NCBI GenBank assembly: GCA_964491375.1
Contig: CAZBGL010000098.1
Coordinates: forward strand, 1-5,150
Reading direction: 5' to 3'
Length of the DNA: 5,150 bases
From: CAZBGL01 sp964491375
Lineage (GTDB): Bacteria; Desulfobacterota; Deferrisomatia; Deferrisomatales; Deferrisomataceae
The notes under the pieces were generated by a model. The model was not told the DNA's origin. It saw only the letters and a list, made by a program, of their open reading frames with translations, and did not search any database. Below, in pieces: positions 1-5,150 of the stretch (positions within the stretch are counted from its first letter, which is position 1; each line of letters opens with the position of its first letter). The position numbers and the translations under genes were made by a program.

Positions 1-138
1 GAACGCGCCCACCATGGCCAGCTCGCCCTGGGCGAAGTTCACGTGCTCGGTGGCCCGGTAGATCAAGGTCAGTCCCAGGGCCACCAGGGCGTAGATGCAC
101 CCGGTGGCGAGCCCGCTCACAACCAGTTGCCAGAACAT
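1..138 (-). CDS. livH: Branched-chain amino acid-type ABC transporter permease, LivH family (3'-partial)
   Basis: Only the first 46 codons are in the window; the frame stays open to the left edge. The translation starts MFWQLVVSGLATGCIYALVA and continues with LGLTLIYRATEHVNFAQGEL. This is the characteristic LivH beginning: a first membrane helix with a Gly-rich Ala-Leu-x-Ala-Leu-Gly segment, then the conserved V-N-F-A-Q-G-E stretch. The family forms the inner-membrane pore of Liv/HAAT importers together with LivM, energised by LivG and LivF. The ATG at 138-136 is chosen because it lies directly before the first helix; an AAAGG about 10 nt upstream is a modest ribosome binding site. The gene lies 622 nt downstream of livF on the same strand, so it may have its own promoter. 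The exact substrate (branched-chain amino acid, amide, urea or aromatic acid) cannot be read from this fragment. Confidence 0.9.
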   Translation of the reverse strand, partial: MFWQLVVSGLATGCIYALVALGLTLIYRATEHVNFAQGELAMVGAF

Positions 139-251
139 CGCACCGTGCCTTTGGGTTGGATGGACGGCTTTTGTTCCATTGCCTGAAACACCGAAGTGAC
201 TAGAAGGCTGGAAGGGTCTCGAGCCCCCGGACTAACGGTCCACGGTCATCG

Positions 252-283
252 GCCGACAGCTCCCAGCCAACGGGGTCGGCTGG
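252..283 (-). promoter_or_regulatory. Two mutually exclusive stems upstream of livH (possible leader structure)
   Basis: GCCGAC at 252-257 can pair with GTCGGC at 275-280. CCAGCC at 263-268 can instead pair with GGCTGG at 278-283. The two share bases 278-280, so they cannot form together. The site lies 114-145 nt upstream of the livH ATG. Competing stems are the geometry of attenuators, but 6-bp stems arise easily by chance in GC-rich DNA, and no T-tract or leader peptide was found. Confidence 0.15.
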
Positions 284-292
284 TGGCCCTTC

Positions 293-326
293 GGCCCAGG
301 TCGCGGCTGGAAAGCCGCTCCCACAT
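293..326. repeat. REP-like palindromic element, copy 1
   Basis: The element begins GGCCCAGGTC, followed by a perfect 6-bp stem GCGGCT (303-308) and AGCCGC (313-318) around a GGAA loop, then TCCCAC. This layout closely resembles the REP family common in pseudomonads and other GC-rich proteobacteria, a Tcgcgg...ccgctcccac type. It shares its left flank and overall architecture with the copy at 705-739. Such elements are usually spread by RAYT transposases and lie between genes; no RAYT gene is present here. Confidence 0.75.
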
Positions 327-340
327 CGGAAAAAAATGTC

Positions 341-402
341 GCCGCCTCCTACACCTACGCCAGACGCCAGGACCCGGGGGCCGCGGCGACCGTAGGAGCC
401 GC
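341..402. repeat. Degenerate REP-like half-sites facing each other
   Basis: GCCGCCTCCTAC at 341-352 resembles the right end of REP copy 1 (GCCGCTCCCAC), with one inserted base and one substitution. GTAGGAGCCGC at 392-402 is its counterpart in the opposite orientation, matching 9 of 11 positions of the reverse complement. The 7-mers at 346-352 and 392-398 are exact inverted repeats. The arrangement resembles the paired REPs of a BIME, but decayed. It is called by eye only. Confidence 0.35.
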
Positions 403-429
403 GCCCGCGCCTCGCAGGGGGCCCTCCCA

Positions 430-460
430 GGCCCGCACGGATCGAACGGGCCGCTCCCAC
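430..460. repeat. Partial REP-like element with GGCCCG/CGGGCC inverted repeat
   Basis: GCCGCTCCCAC at 450-460 is identical over 11 nt to the right end of REP copy 1 (314-324). Just inside it, CGGGCC (447-452) pairs with GGCCCG (430-435) across an 11-nt loop. The normal left half of the REP is missing, so this is probably a decayed or recombined copy. Confidence 0.4.
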
Positions 461-667
461 CCGGCCGGGGGCTCGGATCCGCGAAGGCGGCCGGAAGGCC
501 CAACAGCCACGTCTCCCGAGCCCATCCAACGCGCACGCGAGCGGCACACCGGTCTCCGAGCACTCCACCGAGGCCGGGGCCGCGAGCGGAGACGAGCCCC
601 CGGGTCAGCCACGCCGTCTTCCGACCGGGCCCACCCCCGAGGCGGAGCAAAGGCACGAAACCCGGAC

Positions 668-690
668 CGGGTGCACGGGGGCAGCACCCG
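668..690. repeat. 7-bp hairpin in the livF-livH intergenic region
   Basis: CGGGTGC at 668-674 and GCACCCG at 684-690 form a perfect 7-bp stem with a 9-nt loop. It lies just livH-proximal of REP copy 2, in the likely livF 3' untranslated region. No T-tract follows on either strand, so it is not a classical intrinsic terminator; it may stabilise the 3' end of the mRNA. Confidence 0.4.
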
Positions 691-704
691 ACCCATACGC
701 TGCC

Positions 705-739
705 GGCCCAGGTCGCGGGCCGAAGCCCGCCCCCACGTT
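705..739. repeat. REP-like palindromic element, copy 2, just after livF
   Basis: The element begins GGCCCAGGTC exactly as copy 1 does. Its perfect 6-bp stem is GCGGGC (715-720) and GCCCGC (725-730), followed by CCCCAC. Two stem pairs differ from copy 1, and both arms change together, so pairing is kept. Read on the minus (livF mRNA) strand, the loop is UUCG closed by C-G, the unusually stable tetraloop. It begins 21 nt after the livF stop, a position where REPs often protect upstream mRNA or attenuate read-through. Confidence 0.75.
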
Positions 740-742
740 CCT

Positions 743-770
743 CCCCCTCCCTCCGTCCCTCTACCCACCC
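743..770 (-). other. Potential G-quadruplex sequence spanning the livF stop codon
   Basis: On the minus strand five G-tracts follow one another: 770-768, 766-764, 759-757, 751-749 and 747-743 (five Gs). Loops are 1, 4, 5 and 1 nt. This meets the usual four-tract, loop 1-7 rule on the mRNA-sense strand. The stop codon TAG (763-761) lies in the second loop. Whether it folds in vivo is unknown. Confidence 0.45.
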
Positions 771-1465
771 AAGTACGCCCGCCGGACCTCCGGATCCTCC
801 AGGAGTTCGGAGGGCTCGCCCTCGCGCACAATGCGCCCGGTCTCCAGCACGTAGGCATAGTCCGCCACCTGCAACGCCATGTGCGCGTTCTGCTCCACCA
901 CGAGCACGGTGGTGCCCTCGGCGTGGATCCGGCGCAGCACCCCGAAGATCTCGCGCACCAGGAGCGGGGCAAGGCCCAGGCTGGGCTCGTCCAGGAGCAG
1001 CACCCTGGGCCGGGCCATGAGGGCCCTGCCGATGGCCAGCATCTGCTGTTCGCCGCCCGAGAGCGTACCCGCCCGCTGCCGCAGGCGCTCCTTCAGCACC
1101 GGAAAGAGCCGGAACACCCGCTCGCGGTCCTCGGCCACCCCGCCTCCGTCGCGCCGGGTGTAGGCGCCCATGCGCAGGTTCTCCTCCACGCTCAGGTGCC
1201 CGAAGATCTGGCGTCCCTCGGGCACCAGCCCCACACCCTGGCGCACGATCCGGGCGGTGCGCCACCCGCCGATGTCCCGGCCGCGGTACCGGACCGCCCC
1301 GGACCAGGGCTTCAACAGGCCCATGACCGTGCGCATCACGGTGGTCTTTCCCGCACCGTTGGCCCCGAGCAGGGCCACGATGCCCCCCTCCGGCACCCGG
1401 AGCGACACCCCCCGGAGCACGGGCGTCTTGCCGTACCCCACGGTCACGTCCACGAGCTCTAGCAT
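761..1465 (-). CDS. livF: Branched-chain amino acid-type ABC transporter ATP-binding protein, LivF family
   Basis: The protein has 234 residues, the usual LivF length, and is complete. It is a cytoplasmic ATPase expected to pair with LivG and power the LivH/LivM permease. Walker A is GANGAGKTT (34-42), the LivF-typical VPEGRQIF Q-loop region is at 81-88, the signature LSGGEQQ is at 135-141, and Walker B VLLLDEP is at 155-161. The switch position reads VVEQN (Gln192), which is normal for LivF and separates it from LivG, which has His. The end, AYLGG, is also typical. The ATG at 1465-1463 overlaps the end of livG by 7 nt (ATGCTAG), with GAGG about 5 nt upstream, so the two ATPases are probably translationally coupled. 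A G-rich run and a REP hairpin follow the stop. Substrate specificity cannot be inferred from the ATPase. Confidence 0.95.
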   Translation of the reverse strand: MLELVDVTVGYGKTPVLRGVSLRVPEGGIVALLGANGAGKTTVMRTVMGLLKPWSGAVRYRGRDIGGWRTARIVRQGVGLVPEGRQIFGHLSVEENLRMGAYTRRDGGGVAEDRERVFRLFPVLKERLRQRAGTLSGGEQQMLAIGRALMARPRVLLLDEPSLGLAPLLVREIFGVLRRIHAEGTTVLVVEQNAHMALQVADYAYVLETGRIVREGEPSELLEDPEVRRAYLGG

Positions 1466-2250
1466 GCCGCCTCGCCCAAGTACGCCTCGACCACGGCCGG
1501 GTTGGTGCGGATCTCCTCGGGCCGGCCTTCGGCCAGGATCCGGCCGAAGTTCAGGACGCAGATCCGGTCGGAGAGGCCCATGACGAACCGCATGTTGTGT
1601 TCCACCAGGAGGATCGTGATGCCCCTCTCGTCCCGGATCCGGCGGATCGTGGCCATGAGCTCCCGGGTCTCGGCGTCGTTCAACCCGGCCGCTGGCTCGT
1701 CCAGGAGCAGGAGCTTGGGACGGGTGGCCAGGGCCCGCGCGATCTCCACCTTCTTCTGCACGCCGTACGGAAGATCCTCGACGCGCAGATCCGCGTACTC
1801 GCCGATCCCGAGGGATTCCAAGAGCCCTTGGGCCTCGAAGCGCGCCCGCTCCTCGCGCCGCCGCACCGCCAGCCCGCCCACGAGCGAGCGTAGGAACCCG
1901 TATCCCATGTGCCGGTGCCCGCCCACGAGCACGTTCTCCAGGGCGGTAAGGCCCGAGAACAACTCCAGGTTCTGGAAACTCCGGGCCATGCCCATCCGGC
2001 TGATCCGGCTGGGTCGCATCCGGTCCACCCTTCGGCCCAGGAAGAGCACCTGCCCCTCGGCAGGGGCATAGATGCCGCTCACCACGTTGAACAAGGTGGT
2101 CTTACCCGCGCCGTTGGGGCCGATGACCGCGTAGATCTCCCCGGGCCCCACATCAAACGAACACCGGTTCAGAGCCCGGAGCCCGTCGAAGTCCACCGAC
2201 ACCCTGTCGACGCGAAGAATAGGTTCCGAGTTGGGCGCTGAATGAGTCAT
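1459..2250 (-). CDS. livG: Branched-chain amino acid-type ABC transporter ATP-binding protein, LivG family
   Basis: The protein has 263 residues, normal for LivG (about 250-260). Motifs appear in order: Walker A GPNGAGKTT (44-52), Q-loop ARSFQN with Gln93, signature LPYGVQKKVEI (160-170; LivG proteins usually have a second Gln where this has Val164), Walker B LLLLDEP (180-186), D-loop AGLN (188-191) and switch VEHN with His218. The insert between Q-loop and signature (about 110-155) and the C-terminal NPAVVEAYLGE are family features. It acts in the cytoplasm with LivF. The ATG at 2250-2248 is preceded only by AAAAGAA, a weak ribosome binding site in an AT-rich 52-nt spacer after the HyuB-type gene. 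The N-terminal extension before the first beta strand is about 10 residues, so a downstream start would cut into the domain. Overlap with livF indicates one transcript. Confidence 0.95.
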   Translation of the reverse strand: MTHSAPNSEPILRVDRVSVDFDGLRALNRCSFDVGPGEIYAVIGPNGAGKTTLFNVVSGIYAPAEGQVLFLGRRVDRMRPSRISRMGMARSFQNLELFSGLTALENVLVGGHRHMGYGFLRSLVGGLAVRRREERARFEAQGLLESLGIGEYADLRVEDLPYGVQKKVEIARALATRPKLLLLDEPAAGLNDAETRELMATIRRIRDERGITILLVEHNMRFVMGLSDRICVLNFGRILAEGRPEEIRTNPAVVEAYLGEAAC

Positions 2251-2302
2251 TTCTTTTATTCAAACATGATTTGATTTTGTGTGCAAGCAAAAAGATCCGG
2301 TC
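2251..2302 (-). promoter_or_regulatory. AT-rich spacer before livG with a 15-nt palindrome (possible operator/promoter)
   Basis: The 52 nt between the HyuB-type stop and the livG start are conspicuously AT-rich beside very GC-rich coding DNA. TCAAA (2260-2264) and TTTGA (2270-2274) are perfect 5-nt arms around CATGA, an operator-like layout. A poor sigma-70-like pair can be drawn on the minus strand: TTGCAC at 2286-2281, a 17-nt spacer, then TTGAAT at 2263-2258. It would place transcription start almost on the livG ATG. No stem plus T-tract terminator is seen. A regulatory role is inference. Confidence 0.35.
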
Positions 2303-3916
2303 TCACCCCTCGGCCTTCCCGAACCCTCCCCCACCCCCCGCGATCTGCGTGAACACGGTGCCTTCCGGCAGGTTCTCGATCAGGTCCAGGCTGCGGGGGT
2401 GGATCCGCCGTCCGTCCGGCAGATCCAGCCGCATCCGGTTCCGGGCCCCGGGCCCGCCCCCGGCCAGGCCGAACGCCCGGGTCTCCTCGGTAAGGCCGTC
2501 GCCGAACACCACCAACCGGTGCACCGGCGCGCCGAACCGGATGCGCGTCACCACCCCCCGGCCGCCCCGCCACCGTCCCCTGCCGGCCGTGCCCGGCGCG
2601 TACTCGTGAACGAGCAGCCGATGGGGCACGGCCTTCTCGAACATCTCGGGATCCTGGGCCAGAATGCCCCCGGCGCAGTTGATCAGGCCGATGTGGTCGT
2701 AGCCGTCCTGGCCCTGCATGGCTCCCCCGCCCCCCTTCAGGGCGTTGAACAGGATGTCCACGTACGGCTCGCCGGACTTCCTGGGGTCCTCTCCTGCGAT
2801 CACCGCGGCCAGCATCCGGTTCCACCCGGCCGTGACCCGGTCGGCACGGGCCTGGAAGAACGCCTTGAACAGGGCGTCGGCGTGGGCGCCCGTGAGGGTG
2901 TTGCCGAACCCGGTGGCCGCCGGATACCGGGCGGCCAGGATCGTGCCCTCGGGCAGATCGATCCTCAGGGGCGAGAGCATCCCCTCGTTGTGGGGGATGT
3001 CCGGCGCCAGGATCATGAGGAGGGTGAGCACCGCGGCCGACAGCGAGGCCGAGGCCGGCGCGTTGATGAACCCGGACGTCTGGGGCGAGGTCCCCTGGTA
3101 CGTGATCCGGACCTCCCCGCCCCGGATCCTGACCTGGCAGCGGATCCACAGGGGCCCACCCCGCTCCTCGATGCCCGCGCACACGGGCGCCTCGCCCTCG
3201 TACTCCCCCTCCGGGAACTCCCGAATGGCCGCCCGCATCCGCCGCTCGGTCGCCGAGATCAGCGCCTCCACCCCGTCCAGGAACCCCTGCACCCCCGTAC
3301 GGCCCACGATGCGCCGAAGCCCCCGCTCGCCCACCACGCAGGCGCCCATGGCCGCCTCCAGGTCCTCGGCCACGATGGGGTAGCGGATGTTGGCGAAGAT
3401 GAGGTCCCAGACGTCCCTCAGGCGCCTCCCCCTGGACACCACCCGGACCGGGGGGATCCGAAGACCCTCTTGCCACACCTCGGTGGCCCGGGGGTTGTAC
3501 CCCCCGCCCACGGCGCCCCCGATGTCGGCCTGGTGGCCCTTCACCGCCACCCAGGCCACGAGCCGACCCGTGGCGAACACCGGCCGGAACACGCACACGT
3601 CGGCCAACTGGTTGCCCCCTCGAAAGACGTCGTTATGCAGGAATACATCGCCAGGATGGACGTCTTCTCCAAATGTGGAGATCAGGTCGCGAAGAGCGGG
3701 CTGGACCGCAAAGGCAAGCACCGGGATGTACTCGGTTTGCTCCAGCATCCTGCCCTGGGCGTCGTACACGCCGGTGACGAAGTCCCGGGCCTCCGCCAGG
3801 ATCGGCGAGCGGGCCGTGTGGAGCAGGGCCAGGCCCATCTCCCGGGTCAGGCTCTTGAGCCGTCGCTGGAGGATGGCCACGTCCGCGGCCGTGGGACCCC
3901 CGCGCTTCCCTCTCAC
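2303..3916 (-). CDS. Hydantoinase B / acetone carboxylase alpha-type (HyuB family) protein
   Basis: The protein has 537 residues, near full family length. Members hydrolyse hydantoins or 5-oxoproline, or carboxylate ketones with ATP, usually together with a HyuA-type subunit. Family landmarks are: REMGLALLHTARSP (25-38), ARDFVTGVYDAQGRM (43-57), a GDVFLHNDVFRGGNQLADV stretch (89-107), GHQADIGG (127-134), EGLRIPP (150-156), GRGRWRGGRG (445-454) and the Gly-rich end GGGGGFGKAEG. The GTG at 3916-3914 is chosen because it overlaps the ligase stop as GTGA and keeps the conserved N-terminus; the first in-frame Met (27) lies inside it. A G-run 5-11 nt upstream is a poor Shine-Dalgarno, so coupling is likely. 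Two oddities stand out: Gln103 sits where a His is usual, and the protein ends straight after the Gly-rich motif. No HyuA gene is in the window. Family assignment is firm; the reaction is not known. Confidence 0.9.
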   Translation of the reverse strand: MRGKRGGPTAADVAILQRRLKSLTREMGLALLHTARSPILAEARDFVTGVYDAQGRMLEQTEYIPVLAFAVQPALRDLISTFGEDVHPGDVFLHNDVFRGGNQLADVCVFRPVFATGRLVAWVAVKGHQADIGGAVGGGYNPRATEVWQEGLRIPPVRVVSRGRRLRDVWDLIFANIRYPIVAEDLEAAMGACVVGERGLRRIVGRTGVQGFLDGVEALISATERRMRAAIREFPEGEYEGEAPVCAGIEERGGPLWIRCQVRIRGGEVRITYQGTSPQTSGFINAPASASLSAAVLTLLMILAPDIPHNEGMLSPLRIDLPEGTILAARYPAATGFGNTLTGAHADALFKAFFQARADRVTAGWNRMLAAVIAGEDPRKSGEPYVDILFNALKGGGGAMQGQDGYDHIGLINCAGGILAQDPEMFEKAVPHRLLVHEYAPGTAGRGRWRGGRGVVTRIRFGAPVHRLVVFGDGLTEETRAFGLAGGGPGARNRMRLDLPDGRRIHPRSLDLIENLPEGTVFTQIAGGGGGFGKAEG

Positions 3917-5150
3917 GGTTCCCCCCCGGGCTCGATCTCCACCCACCGGGCCTTGTGCCGGGGCCGGGGCAGGCTCCCCGGCGGTACCCACTCGATCGCG
4001 GGCCGCACCCGCAGGCTCGACCGCATGGCCTCCACGATCTCGGCCTCCAGGACCCGAAGGGCCTCGCCCTCCAGGCCCTCGGCCCGTTCCACCCGGATCC
4101 GGAGGGGCGGGTCCACCTTCGGGCCGGGCCGGCGCAGCACGATGCGGAAGTGCCCGGTGACCCGGGGCACGAATCGTTCGAGCAGGTTCCGGACCGCATT
4201 GGGGAACAGGTTCACCCCCTTGACGATCAGCATGTCGTCGGCCCGGCCCACGATGCGGAACCGGATCCCCGGCAGGCCGCACGCGCACGGCGCCGTGGCC
4301 AGGCGCACCACGTCGCCGAAGCTCGCCCGCAGGAACGGCCCACCCTCCCATTCGAGAAACGTCACCACCAACTCGCCCTCGGCCCCGTCTTCGGCCGGCA
4401 CGGCCCGGTGGCTTCCGGGCTCCACGAGTTCCAGCACGCAGTGGTCCGGCGAGACGAAGTGCATCCCCGCGTTTTCCGGGCACGTGATGCCGTGGAAGGC
4501 GTGGCCGCCGCCCGTGTGGTCGAACACCCGCGCGCCGAACCCTTCCTCCAGCCGGGCCCGGATCGCCGGGTCGGAGCCGCCCGGTTCGCCCGCGGCGAAG
4601 AACCACCGGATGCCCAGTTCCTTCAGCGGAAAGCCCAGGATCTCGGGGCAGCGCTCGATCAGGTGGAGACCGAAGCTCGGGGTGGCCACGATGGCGTCCG
4701 GGCGGACGAGCCGGGCGAACTCCAGCACCCGCCGGGATCCCCCCTCCACCCCCACGGGCACCACGGCCGCCCCCAGGTGCATGATGCCCTGGGACAGGGG
4801 AAGGCCGCCCGTGAACATCGAAAGGCTCAGCGCCTGGAGCACGACGTGACCCGGCCGAATCCCGGCGCGCCAGTACTTGCGGGCGTGCATCTCGTTGACC
4901 ACGGCCACGTCCGAGGCGGTGAGCGTGTACAGGGTGGGGGTGCCCGTGGTGCCGGAGGTGGCGTTGATGCGCACGATCCGGTCCCTGGGCGCACACGTGA
5001 TGCCGCCGAAGGGATGACCCAGCCGCTGCAGGCTTTCGGCCTGGGCGCGGCGCAGATCCTCCTTGGTGAGCACCGGGATGCCCCGGAAGTCCTCCCACGA
5101 ACGGATGTCGTCGGGACGCGCACCCACGGCGTCCATCCGCGAACGGTAGA
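3913..5150 (-). CDS. PaaK-family acyl-CoA ligase / AMP-forming synthetase (5'-partial)
   Basis: About 411 residues are visible; the frame continues beyond the right edge. PaaK-type ligases (about 430 residues) activate carboxylic acids with ATP and CoA. Numbering here is from the internal Met at 5136, itself preceded in frame by YRSR; the family's conserved Tyr-Arg segment there shows the true start is upstream. Motifs: P-loop TSGTTGTPT (60-68), GELVVTFL (254-261), the Asp of the ribose-binding motif (FGD, Asp275), CACG (284-287), GRADDMLIVKGVNLFP (297-312) and a C-terminal LPRPRHKARW with the likely catalytic Lys395. The A5 region, usually Tyr-Gly-x-Thr/Ser-Glu, reads FDHTGGGHAFHG (205-216). 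The stop overlaps the HyuB-type start by 4 nt, so the two are co-translated. The name phenylacetate-CoA ligase is only a family label; the substrate is unknown. Confidence 0.88.
   Translation of the reverse strand, partial: YRSRMDAVGARPDDIRSWEDFRGIPVLTKEDLRRAQAESLQRLGHPFGGITCAPRDRIVRINATSGTTGTPTLYTLTASDVAVVNEMHARKYWRAGIRPGHVVLQALSLSMFTGGLPLSQGIMHLGAAVVPVGVEGGSRRVLEFARLVRPDAIVATPSFGLHLIERCPEILGFPLKELGIRWFFAAGEPGGSDPAIRARLEEGFGARVFDHTGGGHAFHGITCPENAGMHFVSPDHCVLELVEPGSHRAVPAEDGAEGELVVTFLEWEGGPFLRASFGDVVRLATAPCACGLPGIRFRIVGRADDMLIVKGVNLFPNAVRNLLERFVPRVTGHFRIVLRRPGPKVDPPLRIRVERAEGLEGEALRVLEAEIVEAMRSSLRVRPAIEWVPPGSLPRPRHKARWVEIEPGGEP

Larger units (their letters stand above)
139..760. other. Non-coding intergenic region between livF and livH, rich in inverted repeats
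   Basis: This 622-nt stretch holds no convincing gene. Open frames crossing it translate to Arg/Pro/Gly-rich low-complexity protein, run through the palindromes and match no family I recognise. It contains two clear REP-like hairpins (293-326 and 705-739), degenerate REP fragments, and other inverted repeats: 668-674 with 684-690, 552-558 with 587-593, and 430-435 with 447-452. The part nearest livH (about 139-200) is less GC-rich and is the likeliest place for a livH promoter or 5' leader, but I see no good -35/-10 or -24/-12 pair. Confidence 0.75.

Noticed and set aside
139..250. A sigma-70 or sigma-54 promoter for livH
   Set aside because: No acceptable -35/-10 spacing or GG-N10-GC pair was found by eye; only the lower GC content hints at a promoter.
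303..336. REP copy 1 plus the following run of seven A as an intrinsic terminator
   Set aside because: The run is A, not T, after the hairpin on the plus strand. On the minus strand the T-run comes before the hairpin, so neither direction has terminator order.
200..568. Minus-strand frame of about 122 codons in the gap
   Set aside because: It begins at a GTG without a ribosome binding site, reads through REP copy 1 and gives Gly/Arg-rich sequence with no recognisable fold.
196..1020. Plus-strand open frame across the livF-livH gap
   Set aside because: The translation is low-complexity Arg/Pro-rich, runs through both REP hairpins and then antisense through livF; no domain or ribosome binding site supports it.
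2279..4849. A very long open frame on the plus strand, opposite the HyuB-type and ligase genes
   Set aside because: Its translation is Pro/Arg/Gly/His-rich with no family motifs. It is the antisense shadow of two well-supported GC-rich genes, where stop codons are rare in every frame.
5134..5136. ATG at 5136 as the start of the ligase
   Set aside because: In-frame codons before it read YRSR, matching the conserved Tyr-Arg region of PaaK proteins, and the N-terminal helix would be missing. The start is outside the window.
1..5150. CRISPR array, tRNA/rRNA genes, insertion sequence or toxin-antitoxin pair
   Set aside because: No regularly spaced direct repeats, no tRNA-like cloverleaf, and no transposase or small paired genes were recognised on either strand.

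Overview
The window is strongly GC-rich bacterial DNA. All five recognisable genes lie on the minus strand, so the text reads right to left. Gene types, short overlaps between genes and REP-like palindromes suggest a GC-rich Gram-negative, probably a proteobacterium or desulfobacterium with catabolic versatility. That assignment is inference; no rRNA or taxon marker is present.

In transcription order: (1) 5150-3913, a PaaK-family acyl-CoA ligase (adenylate-forming enzyme) whose 5' end lies outside the window; (2) 3916-2303, a hydantoinase B / acetone carboxylase alpha-type protein starting at a GTG inside the ligase stop (4-nt GTGA overlap); (3) a 52-nt AT-rich spacer with a 15-nt palindrome; (4) 2250-1459, livG-type ABC ATPase; (5) 1465-761, livF-type ABC ATPase overlapping livG by 7 nt; (6) a 622-nt non-coding stretch (760-139) with REP-like hairpins; (7) 138-1, the first 46 codons of a livH-type permease that runs off the left edge.

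The genes fit one catabolic locus. A Liv/HAAT-type ABC importer (permease plus two ATPases; the second permease and binding protein would lie outside the window) would bring in a small organic substrate. The HyuB-type protein, normally partnered by a HyuA subunit not seen here, would carry out an ATP-dependent carboxylation or amide-type hydrolysis. The ligase would make a CoA thioester. The substrate cannot be read from the sequence.

The most notable points are: a pair of REP elements whose stems differ by compensatory base-pair changes; a G-quadruplex-type run across the livF stop followed by a UUCG-capped hairpin; a Gln where a metal-ligand His is expected in the HyuB protein; and a ligase lacking the usual A5 Tyr-Gly-x-Thr-Glu motif.
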